64,000 nt of DNA from Ramlibacter sp. (GTDB lineage: Bacteria > Pseudomonadota > Gammaproteobacteria > Burkholderiales > Burkholderiaceae_C), in the NCBI GenBank assembly GCA_019635415.1, contig JAHBZN010000007.1, positions 62,001 to 126,000 of the forward strand, written 5' to 3'. A program made the position numbers and the translations under genes. Below, one piece after another: positions 53,137 to 61,738 of the stretch; position 1 is the stretch's first letter, and the number at the start of each line of letters is the position of its first letter. Under the pieces are notes generated by a model that saw nothing but the letters and a program-made list of their open reading frames with translations, was not told the DNA's origin and did no database searches.

Positions 53137-54360
53137 ATGAATCCCCTGTTGGCCCGCCTGCAGCCCTATCCTTTCGAGCGGCTGCGCAAACTCTTTGCGG
53201 GCGTCACGCCCGACCCCGCCCATCGCCCGATCAGCCTGGGCATCGGCGAACCCAAGCATCCCACGCCCGAGTTCATCAAGCAGACGCTGAACGCCGCCAT
53301 GTACGACCCGGCCAGTGACCTGGCCGCCTACCCGCCCACCGCCGGCACGCCCGCCCTGCGCGCCGCATTCACCGGGTGGCTGCAGCGCCGCTATGCGCTC
53401 TCCCTGGACCCGGCCACCCAGGTGCTGCCCGTCAACGGCTCGCGGGAAGCCCTGTTTGCCTTTGCGCAAACGGTGATCGACCCCTCCACCACGCAGGACA
53501 GGCCCGTGGTGGTCTGCCCCAACCCGTTCTATCAAATCTACGAGGGCGCAGCCCTGCTCGCCGGGGCCGAACCCTGGTACGCCCCCAGCGACCCGGCGCG
53601 CAACTTTGCCGTGGACTGGGACAGCGTGCCCGAGGCCATCTGGCAGCGCACGCAGCTCGTGTTCGTCTGTTCACCGGGCAACCCCACGGGCGCCGTGATG
53701 CCGCAGGAAGAATGGAACAAGCTGTTCGCGCTCAGCGAGCGCCATGGCTTCGTGATCGCCTCTGACGAGTGCTACAGCGAGATCTACTTCCGCGACGAGC
53801 CCCCGCTGGGCGGCCTCGAGGCGGCTGCCCGCTCGGGCCGCAGCGACTTCCGCAACCTCGTGGCGTTCACCAGCCTGTCCAAGCGCAGCAACGTGCCGGG
53901 CTTGCGCAGCGGCTTCGTGGCCGGCGATGCGGCCCTGCTCAAGCAGTTCCTGCTGTACCGCACCTACCACGGCAGTGCCATGAGCCCCGTGGTGCAGGCC
54001 GCCAGCATCGCGGCCTGGAGCGACGAGGACCACGTGGTAGCCAACCGCGACCAGTACCGCGCCAAGTTCGCGCAGGTCACGCCGGTGCTGGCCCAGGCGC
54101 TGGACGTGGCGCTGCCTGACGCGGGGTTCTATCTGTGGGCCGGGTTGCCCGGGAGCGCCACGGTCGGGGATGACCCTGCCTTCGCCCGCGACCTGCTGGC
54201 TCAATACAATGTCACCGTGCTGCCTGGCAGCTACCTTGCGCGCGAAGCCCATGGCATCAATCCGGGCGCCGGCCGCATCCGCATGGCCCTGGTGGCCGAA
54301 ACCGCGGAATGCCTCGAGGCCGCGCAGCGCATCGTTCAATTTGTCCAATCCAGAGCCTGA
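53137..54360 (+). CDS. dapC: Succinyldiaminopimelate transaminase DapC
   Basis: This is a PLP-dependent aminotransferase of the lysine/diaminopimelate pathway, 407 residues. The ATG at 53137 gives MNPLLARLQPYPFERLRKLF, the typical DapC start. The frame extends further upstream but only over an unrelated overlap. The PLP-binding lysine is in AFTSLSKRSNVPGLRSGF, and the class I/II substrate motifs ASDECYSEIYF and CSPGNPTGAVM are present. It is the first gene of dapC-dapD-pilU-dapE, whose products run sequential or adjacent steps of the succinylase pathway. Confidence 0.95.
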   Translation: MNPLLARLQPYPFERLRKLFAGVTPDPAHRPISLGIGEPKHPTPEFIKQTLNAAMYDPASDLAAYPPTAGTPALRAAFTGWLQRRYALSLDPATQVLPVNGSREALFAFAQTVIDPSTTQDRPVVVCPNPFYQIYEGAALLAGAEPWYAPSDPARNFAVDWDSVPEAIWQRTQLVFVCSPGNPTGAVMPQEEWNKLFALSERHGFVIASDECYSEIYFRDEPPLGGLEAAARSGRSDFRNLVAFTSLSKRSNVPGLRSGFVAGDAALLKQFLLYRTYHGSAMSPVVQAASIAAWSDEDHVVANRDQYRAKFAQVTPVLAQALDVALPDAGFYLWAGLPGSATVGDDPAFARDLLAQYNVTVLPGSYLAREAHGINPGAGRIRMALVAETAECLEAAQRIVQFVQSRA

Positions 54361-54367
54361 GATATCC

Positions 54368-55192
54368 ATGACCCAACAACTCCAGCAGATCATCGACACC
54401 GCGTGGGACAACCGCGCCAACCTCTCCGCCGCCTCGGCCCCCAAGGAGGTGACGGATGCCGTCGAGCATGTGATCGCAGAACTCAACACCGGCAAGCTGC
54501 GCGTGGCCACGCGCCAGGCCGTGGGTCAGTGGACGGTCCACCAGTGGATCAAGAAGGCCGTGCTGCTGAGCTTCCGCCTGAAGGACAACGCCGTCATGAA
54601 GGCGGGTGACCTGGGCTTCTTCGACAAGGTGCAGACCAAGTTCGCCAACCTGGACGAAGACCAGATGAAGGCCACCGGCGTGCGCGTGGTGCCGCCGGCC
54701 GTGGCGCGCCGCGGCAGCTACATCGCCAAGGGCGCGATCCTCATGCCCTCGTACGTGAACATCGGCGCCTACGTGGACGAAGGCACCATGGTTGACACCT
54801 GGGCCACCGTGGGCAGCTGCGCACAGGTCGGCAAGAACGTGCACCTGTCGGGCGGCGTGGGGCTGGGCGGCGTGCTCGAGCCGCTGCAGGCCAACCCGAC
54901 CATCATCGAGGACAACTGCTTCATCGGCGCCCGCTCCGAAGTGGTCGAGGGCGTGATCGTCGAAGAGAACTCGGTCATTTCCATGGGCGTGTACATCGGC
55001 CAGAGCACCAAGATCTACGACCGCGCCACGGGCGAGGTCACCTACGGCCGCATCCCGGCGGGTTCGGTGGTGGTCAGCGGCAACCTGCCCAGCGCCGACG
55101 GCAAGTACAGCCTGTACTGCGCGGTGATCGTGAAGCGGGTGGACGCGCAAACCCGCGCCAAGACCAGCCTCAACGACCTGCTCAGGGACTGA
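54368..55192 (+). CDS. dapD: 2,3,4,5-tetrahydropyridine-2,6-dicarboxylate N-succinyltransferase DapD
   Basis: This is a hexapeptide-repeat acyltransferase that adds succinyl from succinyl-CoA to tetrahydrodipicolinate. It has 274 residues, exactly the usual length. The left-handed beta-helix is visible as YVNIGAYVDEGTMVDTWATV, GSCAQVGKNVHLSGGVGLGG and EDNCFIGARSEVVEG. The conserved RVVPPAVARRGSYIAKGA precedes it. The start follows dapC by 7 bp. Confidence 0.97.
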   Translation: MTQQLQQIIDTAWDNRANLSAASAPKEVTDAVEHVIAELNTGKLRVATRQAVGQWTVHQWIKKAVLLSFRLKDNAVMKAGDLGFFDKVQTKFANLDEDQMKATGVRVVPPAVARRGSYIAKGAILMPSYVNIGAYVDEGTMVDTWATVGSCAQVGKNVHLSGGVGLGGVLEPLQANPTIIEDNCFIGARSEVVEGVIVEENSVISMGVYIGQSTKIYDRATGEVTYGRIPAGSVVVSGNLPSADGKYSLYCAVIVKRVDAQTRAKTSLNDLLRD

Positions 55193-55224
55193 TCCACAAG
55201 AAGCATCCACGCGAGGGCCGAACA

Positions 55225-56370
55225 ATGAGCACCATGGAACGCATCCTTCGCCTGATGGGCGAGAAGAAGGCTTCAGACGTCTATCTGTCGGCCCATGCCC
55301 CGGCGCTGATCAAGATCAACGGCCAGTGCCTGCCGATCAACAACCAGCTGCTGCCGCCCGACGCGCCCAAGACCCTGCTGTCGGAGGTGCTGCCCGCCAA
55401 GCGCATCGAGGAGCTGGAGGACACCGGCGAGCTCAACATGGCGCTGGCGCTGGAGGGGGTGGGCAACTTCCGCTTCAGCGCGATGCGCCAGCGTGGCAGC
55501 TACGCGGCGGTGATCCGCTACATCACTACCGACATTCCCGCTCTGGAATCCCTGGGGGTGCCGCTGATCCTGGGCGACCTGATCATGGAAAAGCGCGGCC
55601 TGCTGCTGATGGTGGGTGCCACGGGCGCCGGCAAGAGCACGACGCTCGCGTCGATGATGGACTACCGCAACGAGAAGGTCACCGGCCACATCCTCACAAT
55701 CGAGGACCCGGTGGAATTCCTGTTCAAGAACAAGAAATCGGTGGTCAACCAGCGCGAGGTGGGCAGCGACACCCAGAGCCTGCAGACCGCCCTGAAGAAC
55801 GCGCTGCGCCAGGCGCCCGACGTGATCCTGATCGGCGAAATCCGCGACCGCGAAACCATGTCGGCCGCGATCGCCTACGCGCAGTCCGGCCACCTGTGCC
55901 TGGCCACCATGCACGCCAACAACAGCTACCAGGCGCTGAACCGCATCCTGAGTTTCTACCCGGTGGAAGTGCGCCCCACCATGCTGGGCGACCTGGGCGC
56001 GGCGCTCAAGGCCATCGTCTCGCAGCGCCTGCTGCGCACGGTGCATGGCTCGCGCGCGCCAGCGGTGGAGGTCATGCTCAACACCAAGCTGGTGTCGGAG
56101 CTGATCGAGAAAGGCGACTTCTCGGGCGTCAAGGAAGCCATGGAAAAGTCCATGGCCGAGGGCTCGCAGACCTTCGAGCAGGACATCGCGCGGCTCATCA
56201 TCGACGGCACGGTGGACAAGAAGGAAGGCATCGCCCATGCCGACTCGCCCACCAACCTGCAATGGCGCCTGCAAAACGACTTTGCCAACGCGAGCAAGGT
56301 GCAGGAGCAGGAGGAAGACCTGGATGACGAACCGTCCTTCACCGAAATCACGCTGGACGTGAAGCACTGA
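55225..56370 (+). CDS. pilU: Twitching-motility ATPase PilU (PilT-like)
   Basis: This is a GSPII_E/PilT-family hexameric ATPase that powers type IV pilus retraction. It has 381 residues. Walker A is GATGAGKST at 131-139. The Walker B region is DVILIGEIRDRETM and the His box is GHLCLATMHANNS. The C-terminal acidic tail (QEEDLDDEPSFTEITLDV) is characteristic of PilU rather than PilT. No other pil genes are next to it. Instead it sits between dapD and dapE, so its expression is tied to lysine biosynthesis. Confidence 0.9.
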   Translation: MSTMERILRLMGEKKASDVYLSAHAPALIKINGQCLPINNQLLPPDAPKTLLSEVLPAKRIEELEDTGELNMALALEGVGNFRFSAMRQRGSYAAVIRYITTDIPALESLGVPLILGDLIMEKRGLLLMVGATGAGKSTTLASMMDYRNEKVTGHILTIEDPVEFLFKNKKSVVNQREVGSDTQSLQTALKNALRQAPDVILIGEIRDRETMSAAIAYAQSGHLCLATMHANNSYQALNRILSFYPVEVRPTMLGDLGAALKAIVSQRLLRTVHGSRAPAVEVMLNTKLVSELIEKGDFSGVKEAMEKSMAEGSQTFEQDIARLIIDGTVDKKEGIAHADSPTNLQWRLQNDFANASKVQEQEEDLDDEPSFTEITLDVKH

Positions 56371-56383
56371 CCCCCGCCTCTTC

Positions 56384-57547
56384 ATGTCCCGAACCCTGCA
56401 TCTGGCCGAACAGCTGATCTCGCGCCCCTCCGTCACACCCGATGACAGCGGCTGCCAGCGCATCCTGGCCCAGCGGCTCGAAGCCCTGGGCTTCGTGTGT
56501 GAAACCATCGAAAGCGGCCCGGACAGCTTCCGCGTCACCAATTTGTGGGCAAAAAGGCCTGGAGCCCTTGCTGGACGGTCACTTGATGCTATCAAGACCA
56601 TAGCATTCGCGGGCCACACCGACGTCGTGCCCACGGGCCCGCTCGAGCAGTGGAGCAGCGACCCGTTCACCCCCACCCATCGCGACGGCAAGCTGTACGG
56701 GCGTGGTGCGAGCGACATGAAGACCTCCATCGCCGCCTTCGTGGTGGCCGTGGAGGAGTTCCTGGCGGCGCATCCCGAGCCGGCGCTGTCGATCGCCTTC
56801 CTGCTGACCAGCGACGAGGAAGGCCCGGCCACCGACGGCACCGTGGTGGTCTGCGAGGCGCTCAAGGCGCGTGGCGAGGCGCCGGACTACTGCATCGTCG
56901 GCGAACCCACCTGCGTGCAGCGCACCGGCGACATGATCAAGAACGGCCGCCGCGGCACCATGAGCGGCAAGCTCACGGTCAAGGGCATCCAGGGCCACAT
57001 CGCCTACCCGCAACTCGCGCGCAACCCGATCCACACGCTGGCGCCGGCCCTGGCCGAGCTGGTGGCGATCGAATGGGACAAGGGCAACGACTTCTTCCCG
57101 CCCACGAGCTGGCAGGTCAGCAACATCCACGGCGGCACGGGCGCGAGCAACGTGATTCCGGGCGCGGTGGTGGTGGACTTCAACTTCCGCTTCTCGACCG
57201 AATCCACGCCTGAAAGCCTTCAGCAGCGCGTGCACGCCGTGCTCGACCGCCATGGCCTCGACTACGACCTGCAGTGGACCGTGGGCGGCCTGCCCTTTCT
57301 CACCACGCCGGGCACCTTGGTGGACGCCATCCGCGGCGCCATCCTGGCCGAGACCGGCCTGACGGCCGAACTGTCCACCACCGGCGGCACCAGCGACGGG
57401 CGCTTCATTGCGCAGATCTGCCCGCAGGTGATCGAGTTCGGCCCGCCCAACGCGACCATTCACAAGATCGACGAGCATGTGGCGGTGGCCGACATCGAGC
57501 CCCTCAAGAACATCTACCGCCGCACGCTCGAAGCGCTCAACGCATGA
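56384..57547 (+). CDS. dapE: Succinyl-diaminopimelate desuccinylase DapE
   Basis: This is a zinc-dependent M20-family hydrolase that releases succinate to give LL-diaminopimelate. It has 387 residues. The metal-binding residues are in AFAGHTDVVPTGP (His, Asp), GRGASDMKT (Asp), SDEEGPATDG (Glu pair), GEPT, and C-terminal TIHKIDEHV. Compared with the usual NLWA-R-G-E spacing before AGHTDVVP, it carries ~11 extra residues at ~56-73. These coincide exactly with a dispersed repeat. Its stop overlaps the prmB start in an ATGA. Confidence 0.96.
   Translation: MSRTLHLAEQLISRPSVTPDDSGCQRILAQRLEALGFVCETIESGPDSFRVTNLWAKRPGALAGRSLDAIKTIAFAGHTDVVPTGPLEQWSSDPFTPTHRDGKLYGRGASDMKTSIAAFVVAVEEFLAAHPEPALSIAFLLTSDEEGPATDGTVVVCEALKARGEAPDYCIVGEPTCVQRTGDMIKNGRRGTMSGKLTVKGIQGHIAYPQLARNPIHTLAPALAELVAIEWDKGNDFFPPTSWQVSNIHGGTGASNVIPGAVVVDFNFRFSTESTPESLQQRVHAVLDRHGLDYDLQWTVGGLPFLTTPGTLVDAIRGAILAETGLTAELSTTGGTSDGRFIAQICPQVIEFGPPNATIHKIDEHVAVADIEPLKNIYRRTLEALNA
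56547..56605 (+). repeat. Dispersed intragenic repeat (copy in dapE)
   Basis: The segment contains gcaaaaaggcctgg, agcccttgctgg, ggtcacttgatgctatcaa and accatagca in that order. It is one of the two clearest copies of the family and inserts ~11 residues into DapE in frame. The central agcccttgctgg and ggtcactt blocks also occur, in reverse complement, in the ABC-F copy. Confidence 0.75.
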
Positions 57548-58431
57548 CCGTGATCGAACTCATCGAGGCAGGCGCGCAGCAGCTTGCCGATGCGGGCGTG
57601 GTTTTCGGCCACGGCACGACCAACGCTTTCGATGAAGCCGCTTGGCTGGTGCTGTGGAAGCTCGGGCTGCCGCTGGACGACTTCGATTCCGTGGCAAATC
57701 AGCCTGTAGCCCAGGCGGACCGGGCACAGGTTGCTACACTTTTTGAAGCGCGCATCGCCACCCGCCAGCCCGCCGCCTACCTCACGAACGAAGCCTGGCT
57801 TCAGGGCGTGCCGTTCTACGTGGACCAGCGCGCCATCGTTCCGCGCAGCTTCATCGCCGAACTGCTGGTCCATCCCGAGCTGGGCGGCAACCTCGATGCC
57901 TGGCTGGGCGAACACACGCGCCGCGTGCTCGACCTGTGCACCGGCAACGGCAGCCTGGCCGTGCTGGCGGCGCTGGTCTGGCCCGAGGTCACGGTCGATG
58001 GCGCCGACCTCTCGGCCGACGCGCTGGCCGTGGCCCGCATCAACGTGGACCGGCACCACCTGCAGGACCGCATCACGCTGATGCAGTCCGACGGCCTGAC
58101 CAGCGTGAAAGGCCCCTACGACCTGATCCTGTGCAACCCGCCCTATGTCAATGCGCGCAGCATGGCGGCCCTGCCCGCCGAGTACCGCGCCGAACCCGCG
58201 CTGGCGCTGGCTGGCGGTGATGACGGCATGGACTTCATCCGCCGCCTGCTGCGCGAGGCCCCGGCCCACATGAGCGAACGCGCCGTGCTGGTGCTGGAAA
58301 TCGGCAATGAGCGCGAGCACTTCGAGGCGGCCTTTCCGCGGCTCGAGGTCGTCTGGCTCGACACCAGCGCCGGCGAGGACCAGGTGCTGCTGGTCACGCG
58401 CGAGGCGCTGGCCCACACCTTTCCCCCATGA
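57544..58431 (+). CDS. prmB: 50S ribosomal protein L3 N(5)-glutamine methyltransferase PrmB
   Basis: This SAM-dependent methyltransferase modifies a Gln of ribosomal protein L3. The ATG at 57544 overlaps the dapE stop in an ATGA and gives 295 residues. The motif I region is VLDLCTGNGSLAVLAAL. The catalytic NPPY tetrapeptide is in LILCNPPYVNARSM, as in all PrmB/PrmC/HemK proteins. The N-terminal helical region carries a divergent stretch (residues ~51-68) that coincides with a dispersed repeat. It overlaps the ABC-F gene by 4 bp downstream. Confidence 0.93.
   Translation: MTVIELIEAGAQQLADAGVVFGHGTTNAFDEAAWLVLWKLGLPLDDFDSVANQPVAQADRAQVATLFEARIATRQPAAYLTNEAWLQGVPFYVDQRAIVPRSFIAELLVHPELGGNLDAWLGEHTRRVLDLCTGNGSLAVLAALVWPEVTVDGADLSADALAVARINVDRHHLQDRITLMQSDGLTSVKGPYDLILCNPPYVNARSMAALPAEYRAEPALALAGGDDGMDFIRRLLREAPAHMSERAVLVLEIGNEREHFEAAFPRLEVVWLDTSAGEDQVLLVTREALAHTFPP
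57693..57750 (+). repeat. Dispersed intragenic repeat (copy in prmB)
   Basis: The segment reads cctgtagcccaggcgg, then gggcacaggttgctac and actttttgaagc. It follows the order of blocks seen in dapE and the ABC-F gene, but identity is lower. It is probably a degenerate copy of the same family, and it is compatible with the PrmB frame. Confidence 0.45.
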
Positions 58432-60482
58432 TCACACTCAAGAATGTCGTCCTTCGCCGCAGCGCGAAGGTGCTGCTCGACGGCGCCACCGTCACCCTCA
58501 ACCCGGGCGAAAAGGTCGGCCTGGTGGGGCGCAACGGCGCCGGCAAATCGACCCTGTTCGCGCTGTTCAACGGCTCGCTGCACGAGGACGGCGGCGATTT
58601 TTCCATGCCGCGGCAATGGCGCCTGGCCCAGGTGGCGCAGAACATGCCCGAGACCGACGAGTCGGCCACCGATTTCGTCGTGGGTGGCGACACCCGCCTG
58701 CTCGAACTGCGCCAGAAGCTCGCGGCCGTCGAGGCGGCCTACGAAGACAACCCCGATGACGCCGAGATCGGCATGGAACTGGCCCATGCCTACACCGACC
58801 TGGCCGACGCCGGCGAACACGACGCCGTGCCGCGCGCACAGGCGCTGATCCTGGGCCTGGGTTTCAGGGTGGCCGAGCTGGACAGCCCGGTCAACAGCTT
58901 TTCGGGCGGCTGGCGCATGCGCCTGCAACTGGCCCGTGCGCTCATGTGCCCGAGCGACCTGCTGCTGCTGGACGAGCCCACCAACCACCTGGACCTGGAC
59001 GCCCTGGTCTGGCTCGAAGCCTGGCTGCAAAAGTACGCGGGCACCATGATCGTCATCAGCCATGACCGCGAGTTCCTGGACGCGGTGACCGACGTCACCC
59101 TGCACATCGCCAACGCCCAGCTCACCCGCTACGGCGGCAACTACAGCAAGTTCGAGGACATGCGCGCGCTGCAGATGGAGCAGCAGCAGGCCGCCTTTGC
59201 CCGGCAGCAGGACAAGATCGCGCACCTGCAGAAGTTCATCGACCGCTTCAAGGCCAAGGCCAGCAAGGCCAAGCAGGCGCAAAGCCGCGTCAAGGCGCTG
59301 GAGCGCATGGAGAAGGTCGCACCGCTGCTGGCCGAGGCCGAATTCAGCTTCGAGTTCAAGGAGCCGGGCCACATCCCCAATCCCATGCTGTCCATCACCG
59401 GCGCGAGTTTCGGCTACACGCAGGAAGAGGCGCCGCCCAAGACCATCCTCACCGGGGTCAACCGCTCGGTGCAGGGCGGCCAGCGCATCGGCATCCTGGG
59501 CGCCAATGGCCAGGGCAAGTCCACGCTGGTCAAGACCATCGCGCGCGAGATGGGCGCGCTGGCCGGCACGGTGACCGAGGGCAAGGGACTGAATATCGGC
59601 TACTTCGCCCAGCAGGAGCTGGACGTGCTGCACCCGCAGAGCAATCCGCTGGAGCACATGGTGCGGCTGGCCCGCGAGTTGGGCGCGGCGGCCCGCGAAA
59701 GCACCAGCGAGCAGTCGCTGCGCGGCTTTCTGGGCAGCTTCAATTTCAGCGGCGACATGGTCAAGCAGCCCGTGGGCACCATGAGCGGCGGCGAAAAGGC
59801 CCGGCTGGTGCTGGCCATGATGGTCTGGCAGCGCCCCAACCTGCTGCTGCTGGACGAGCCCACCAACCACCTGGACCTGGCCACCCGCGAGGCCCTGGCC
59901 GTGGCCCTGAACGAGTTCGAGGGCACGCTGATGCTGGTCAGCCACGACCGCGCGCTGCTGCGCTCGGTCTGCGACGAGTTCTGGCTGGTCGGCCGTGGCG
60001 AGGTCAAGGACTTCGACGGCGACCTGGACGACTACCAGCGCTACCTGCTGGACGAGGCGCGGCGCCAGCGCGAGGAGGCCCGGCTGGCCGGCCAGGCCCC
60101 GGCGGCCGATGCGCCTGCCCCTGCCACCGCGCCATCCGCTCCTGATTTGATAGCGCAAAGTGACCAGCCAGCAAGGGCTAGCGCCGTTTCAGGCTCAAAA
60201 TCCGGCGCCAACCCGCAGGAGCAGCGCAAACAGGACGCGCAGCAGCGCCAGCAACTGGCGGGCCGGCTCAAGCCCGTGAAGGCCGAGCTCGACAAGGCCG
60301 AAAAGCGCATGGCCGCGCTCAACGCTGAAAAGACCGGCCTCGAGGCCCGGCTGGCCACGCCGCTGGAGCCGGCCGAGATTGCCGAAGCGGGCCGGCGGCT
60401 CAAGGCCGTGGGCGACGAACTGAACACGCTGGAAGAGCGCTGGCTCGAGCTCAGCGGGCAGATCGAAGCCCTCTCGGCCTGA
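58428..60482 (+). CDS. yheS: ABC-F family ATPase (YheS-like)
   Basis: This soluble tandem-ABC protein has 684 residues and acts on ribosomes or in translation quality control by family analogy. Two complete ABC units are visible. The first has Walker A GRNGAGKST, signature FSGGWRMRLQLARAL and DEPTNHLDLD. The second has Walker A GANGQGKST, signature MSGGEKARLVLAMMVW and DEPTNHLDLA. The overall layout matches E. coli YheS, with a C-terminal coiled-coil extension (QEQRKQDAQQRQQL). A dispersed repeat lies in the low-complexity linker before this coiled coil. It overlaps prmB by 4 bp. Confidence 0.92.
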   Translation: MITLKNVVLRRSAKVLLDGATVTLNPGEKVGLVGRNGAGKSTLFALFNGSLHEDGGDFSMPRQWRLAQVAQNMPETDESATDFVVGGDTRLLELRQKLAAVEAAYEDNPDDAEIGMELAHAYTDLADAGEHDAVPRAQALILGLGFRVAELDSPVNSFSGGWRMRLQLARALMCPSDLLLLDEPTNHLDLDALVWLEAWLQKYAGTMIVISHDREFLDAVTDVTLHIANAQLTRYGGNYSKFEDMRALQMEQQQAAFARQQDKIAHLQKFIDRFKAKASKAKQAQSRVKALERMEKVAPLLAEAEFSFEFKEPGHIPNPMLSITGASFGYTQEEAPPKTILTGVNRSVQGGQRIGILGANGQGKSTLVKTIAREMGALAGTVTEGKGLNIGYFAQQELDVLHPQSNPLEHMVRLARELGAAARESTSEQSLRGFLGSFNFSGDMVKQPVGTMSGGEKARLVLAMMVWQRPNLLLLDEPTNHLDLATREALAVALNEFEGTLMLVSHDRALLRSVCDEFWLVGRGEVKDFDGDLDDYQRYLLDEARRQREEARLAGQAPAADAPAPATAPSAPDLIAQSDQPARASAVSGSKSGANPQEQRKQDAQQRQQLAGRLKPVKAELDKAEKRMAALNAEKTGLEARLATPLEPAEIAEAGRRLKAVGDELNTLEERWLELSGQIEALSA
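60144..60203 (-). repeat. Dispersed intragenic repeat (copy in the ABC-F gene)
   Basis: Read on the minus strand it contains gagcctgaaacggcgc, agcccttgctgg, ggtcactttgcgctatcaa and atcagg. The match to the dapE copy covers agcccttgctgg and ggtcactt plus GCTATCAA. It is inverted relative to the host gene. It encodes a low-complexity linker, so the insertion is structurally tolerated. Confidence 0.75.
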
Positions 60483-60522
60483 ACCTCTACACCCCGAGCG
60501 GGGCACCGGCTACAGTGGGGCC

Positions 60523-61041
60523 ATGCCCACTGCCCTGCAACTTGCCGAAGGCGACCCTGCCCTGGTGGCGGCCGTCCAGCGCAGCCGCAAGCTGCTGAAC
60601 CGCCGCGCGCTCGCGGCCGCCGCGGCGGGCGCCGTGCCGGTGCCCGGGCTGGACTGGATGGTGGACGCCGCACTGCTCACCCGGCTCGTGCCCGAGATCA
60701 ATGCCGAATTTGGCCTCACGCCGGCACAACTGGACCAGCTCACGCCCAACAAGCGCGAGCAGATCCAGAAGGCCAGCGCACTGGTGGGCTCCACCCTGAT
60801 CGGCCGCCTCATCACGCGGGACCTGGTGACGCGCGCGGCCGGCAAGATCGGCCTGCGACTGACCGCGGCCCAGGCCGCCAAGTTCGTGCCCCTGGCAGGA
60901 CAGGCCGTGTCAGCCCTGATGGGCTACACGACGCTGCGCTACCTGGGCGAGGAGCACCTCAAGGATTGCGTGAGGGTGGCACGGGCGGCTGGGCTGGCCC
61001 TGCCCCCACCAGTGCGCCCCGGTCAATCTTCGCCGCCGTGA
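60523..61041 (+). CDS. DUF697/EcsC-like small membrane-associated protein
   Basis: I do not recognise a firm family. The 172-residue protein has a helical segment RKLLNRRALAAAAAGAVPVPGLDWMVDAALLTRLVPEINAEFGL, resembling the GxxPxPxxD-type hydrophobic hairpin of DUF697/EcsC-like proteins. It has a second hydrophobic stretch FVPLAGQAVSALMGYTTLRYLGEEH. No signal peptide is visible. Its last 83 bp overlap the convergent GAF gene. The function is unknown. Confidence 0.55.
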   Translation: MPTALQLAEGDPALVAAVQRSRKLLNRRALAAAAAGAVPVPGLDWMVDAALLTRLVPEINAEFGLTPAQLDQLTPNKREQIQKASALVGSTLIGRLITRDLVTRAAGKIGLRLTAAQAAKFVPLAGQAVSALMGYTTLRYLGEEHLKDCVRVARAAGLALPPPVRPGQSSPP

Positions 61042-61531
61042 GCTTGGCGGTGTACTGCAGCTTCTTGAGGTCGCGCTGGGTCAGGTCGGGGTTGCCCGCA
61101 AAACTGAAGCAGCACAGCGTGCCGTAGACGCTGCCGTCCTTGAGCACGACAGGTGTGCTCAGGTGCGCGCCGATGCGCAGCGGGTTGGGGGGCGCGAAGG
61201 CCGAGGGCAGAAAGGTCGCATCCTCGATCAGCTCGGGCAAGCGCCCATCCACCACGCGCTGGCACCAGCTTTCCTCGAGCGGGTCCGACTGGCCGGTGGC
61301 GATCACGTCCTTGCCCGGCGCGGCATCCACATGCCGGAAGACGCGACGGCCGTTGATGAACTCCGACACGAACACCACGTCCATCTGCATGTGCTGGCGC
61401 AGCAGGCGCAACACCTCGGGCACGGCACCGTCGATCAGTTCGTCCGAGCCATCGGGCGTGGCCACCAGCAGTTCCGAAATATCGACTTTCAGATCGTCGA
61501 GATTGAAGTCATCGGTGGGGGCGATCGGCAT
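60959..61531 (-). CDS. GAF-domain protein (GAF_2-like)
   Basis: This soluble protein has 190 residues from the ATG at 61531, which lies 9 nt behind AAGGAG. Longer in-frame starts lack a good site. The core DVVFVSEFINGRRVFRHVDA, CQRVVDGRLPELIEDATF and HLSTPVVLKDGSVYGTLCCFSF pattern is typical of GAF domains of the phytochrome/sensor type. No output domain is present. The region after residue ~170 is basic and Pro-rich. It overlaps the plus-strand gene at its 3' end. Confidence 0.8.
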   Translation of the reverse strand: MPIAPTDDFNLDDLKVDISELLVATPDGSDELIDGAVPEVLRLLRQHMQMDVVFVSEFINGRRVFRHVDAAPGKDVIATGQSDPLEESWCQRVVDGRLPELIEDATFLPSAFAPPNPLRIGAHLSTPVVLKDGSVYGTLCCFSFAGNPDLTQRDLKKLQYTAKLTAAKIDRGALVGAGPAQPPVPPSRNP

Positions 61532-61738
61532 TGAAACGGGCTCCTTCTGGGTCATGGGCTTCATACAGTACGCAAGAATGGCGCCTCTGGAGTCGCCGTG
61601 GGCCGCGCAAGTGTGACACAAGGAAACCGGCTCGCTGCGGCGCAGGGACGGAAGGCCTCAGCCCCGCTCAGTGAAAGCTAAGTCTGGCCCCGTACCTTCT
61701 CGATCGTGCAAATCCCTGCACTCTCAAGGAGATACGAC

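Noticed and set aside
55273..56865. 530-codon open frame antisense to pilU and dapE
   Set aside because: Both pilU and dapE show clear catalytic motifs on the plus strand. The reverse frame has no motif and spans both genes.
58143..60158. 671-codon open frame antisense to prmB and the ABC-F gene
   Set aside because: The reverse frame runs across two overlapping real genes and contains no domain motif. It is a composition artefact.
60492..60503. Terminator after the ABC-F gene
   Set aside because: CCCCG-AG-CGGGG is a hairpin of 5 bp with no following T-tract, so it does not meet the form of an intrinsic terminator.
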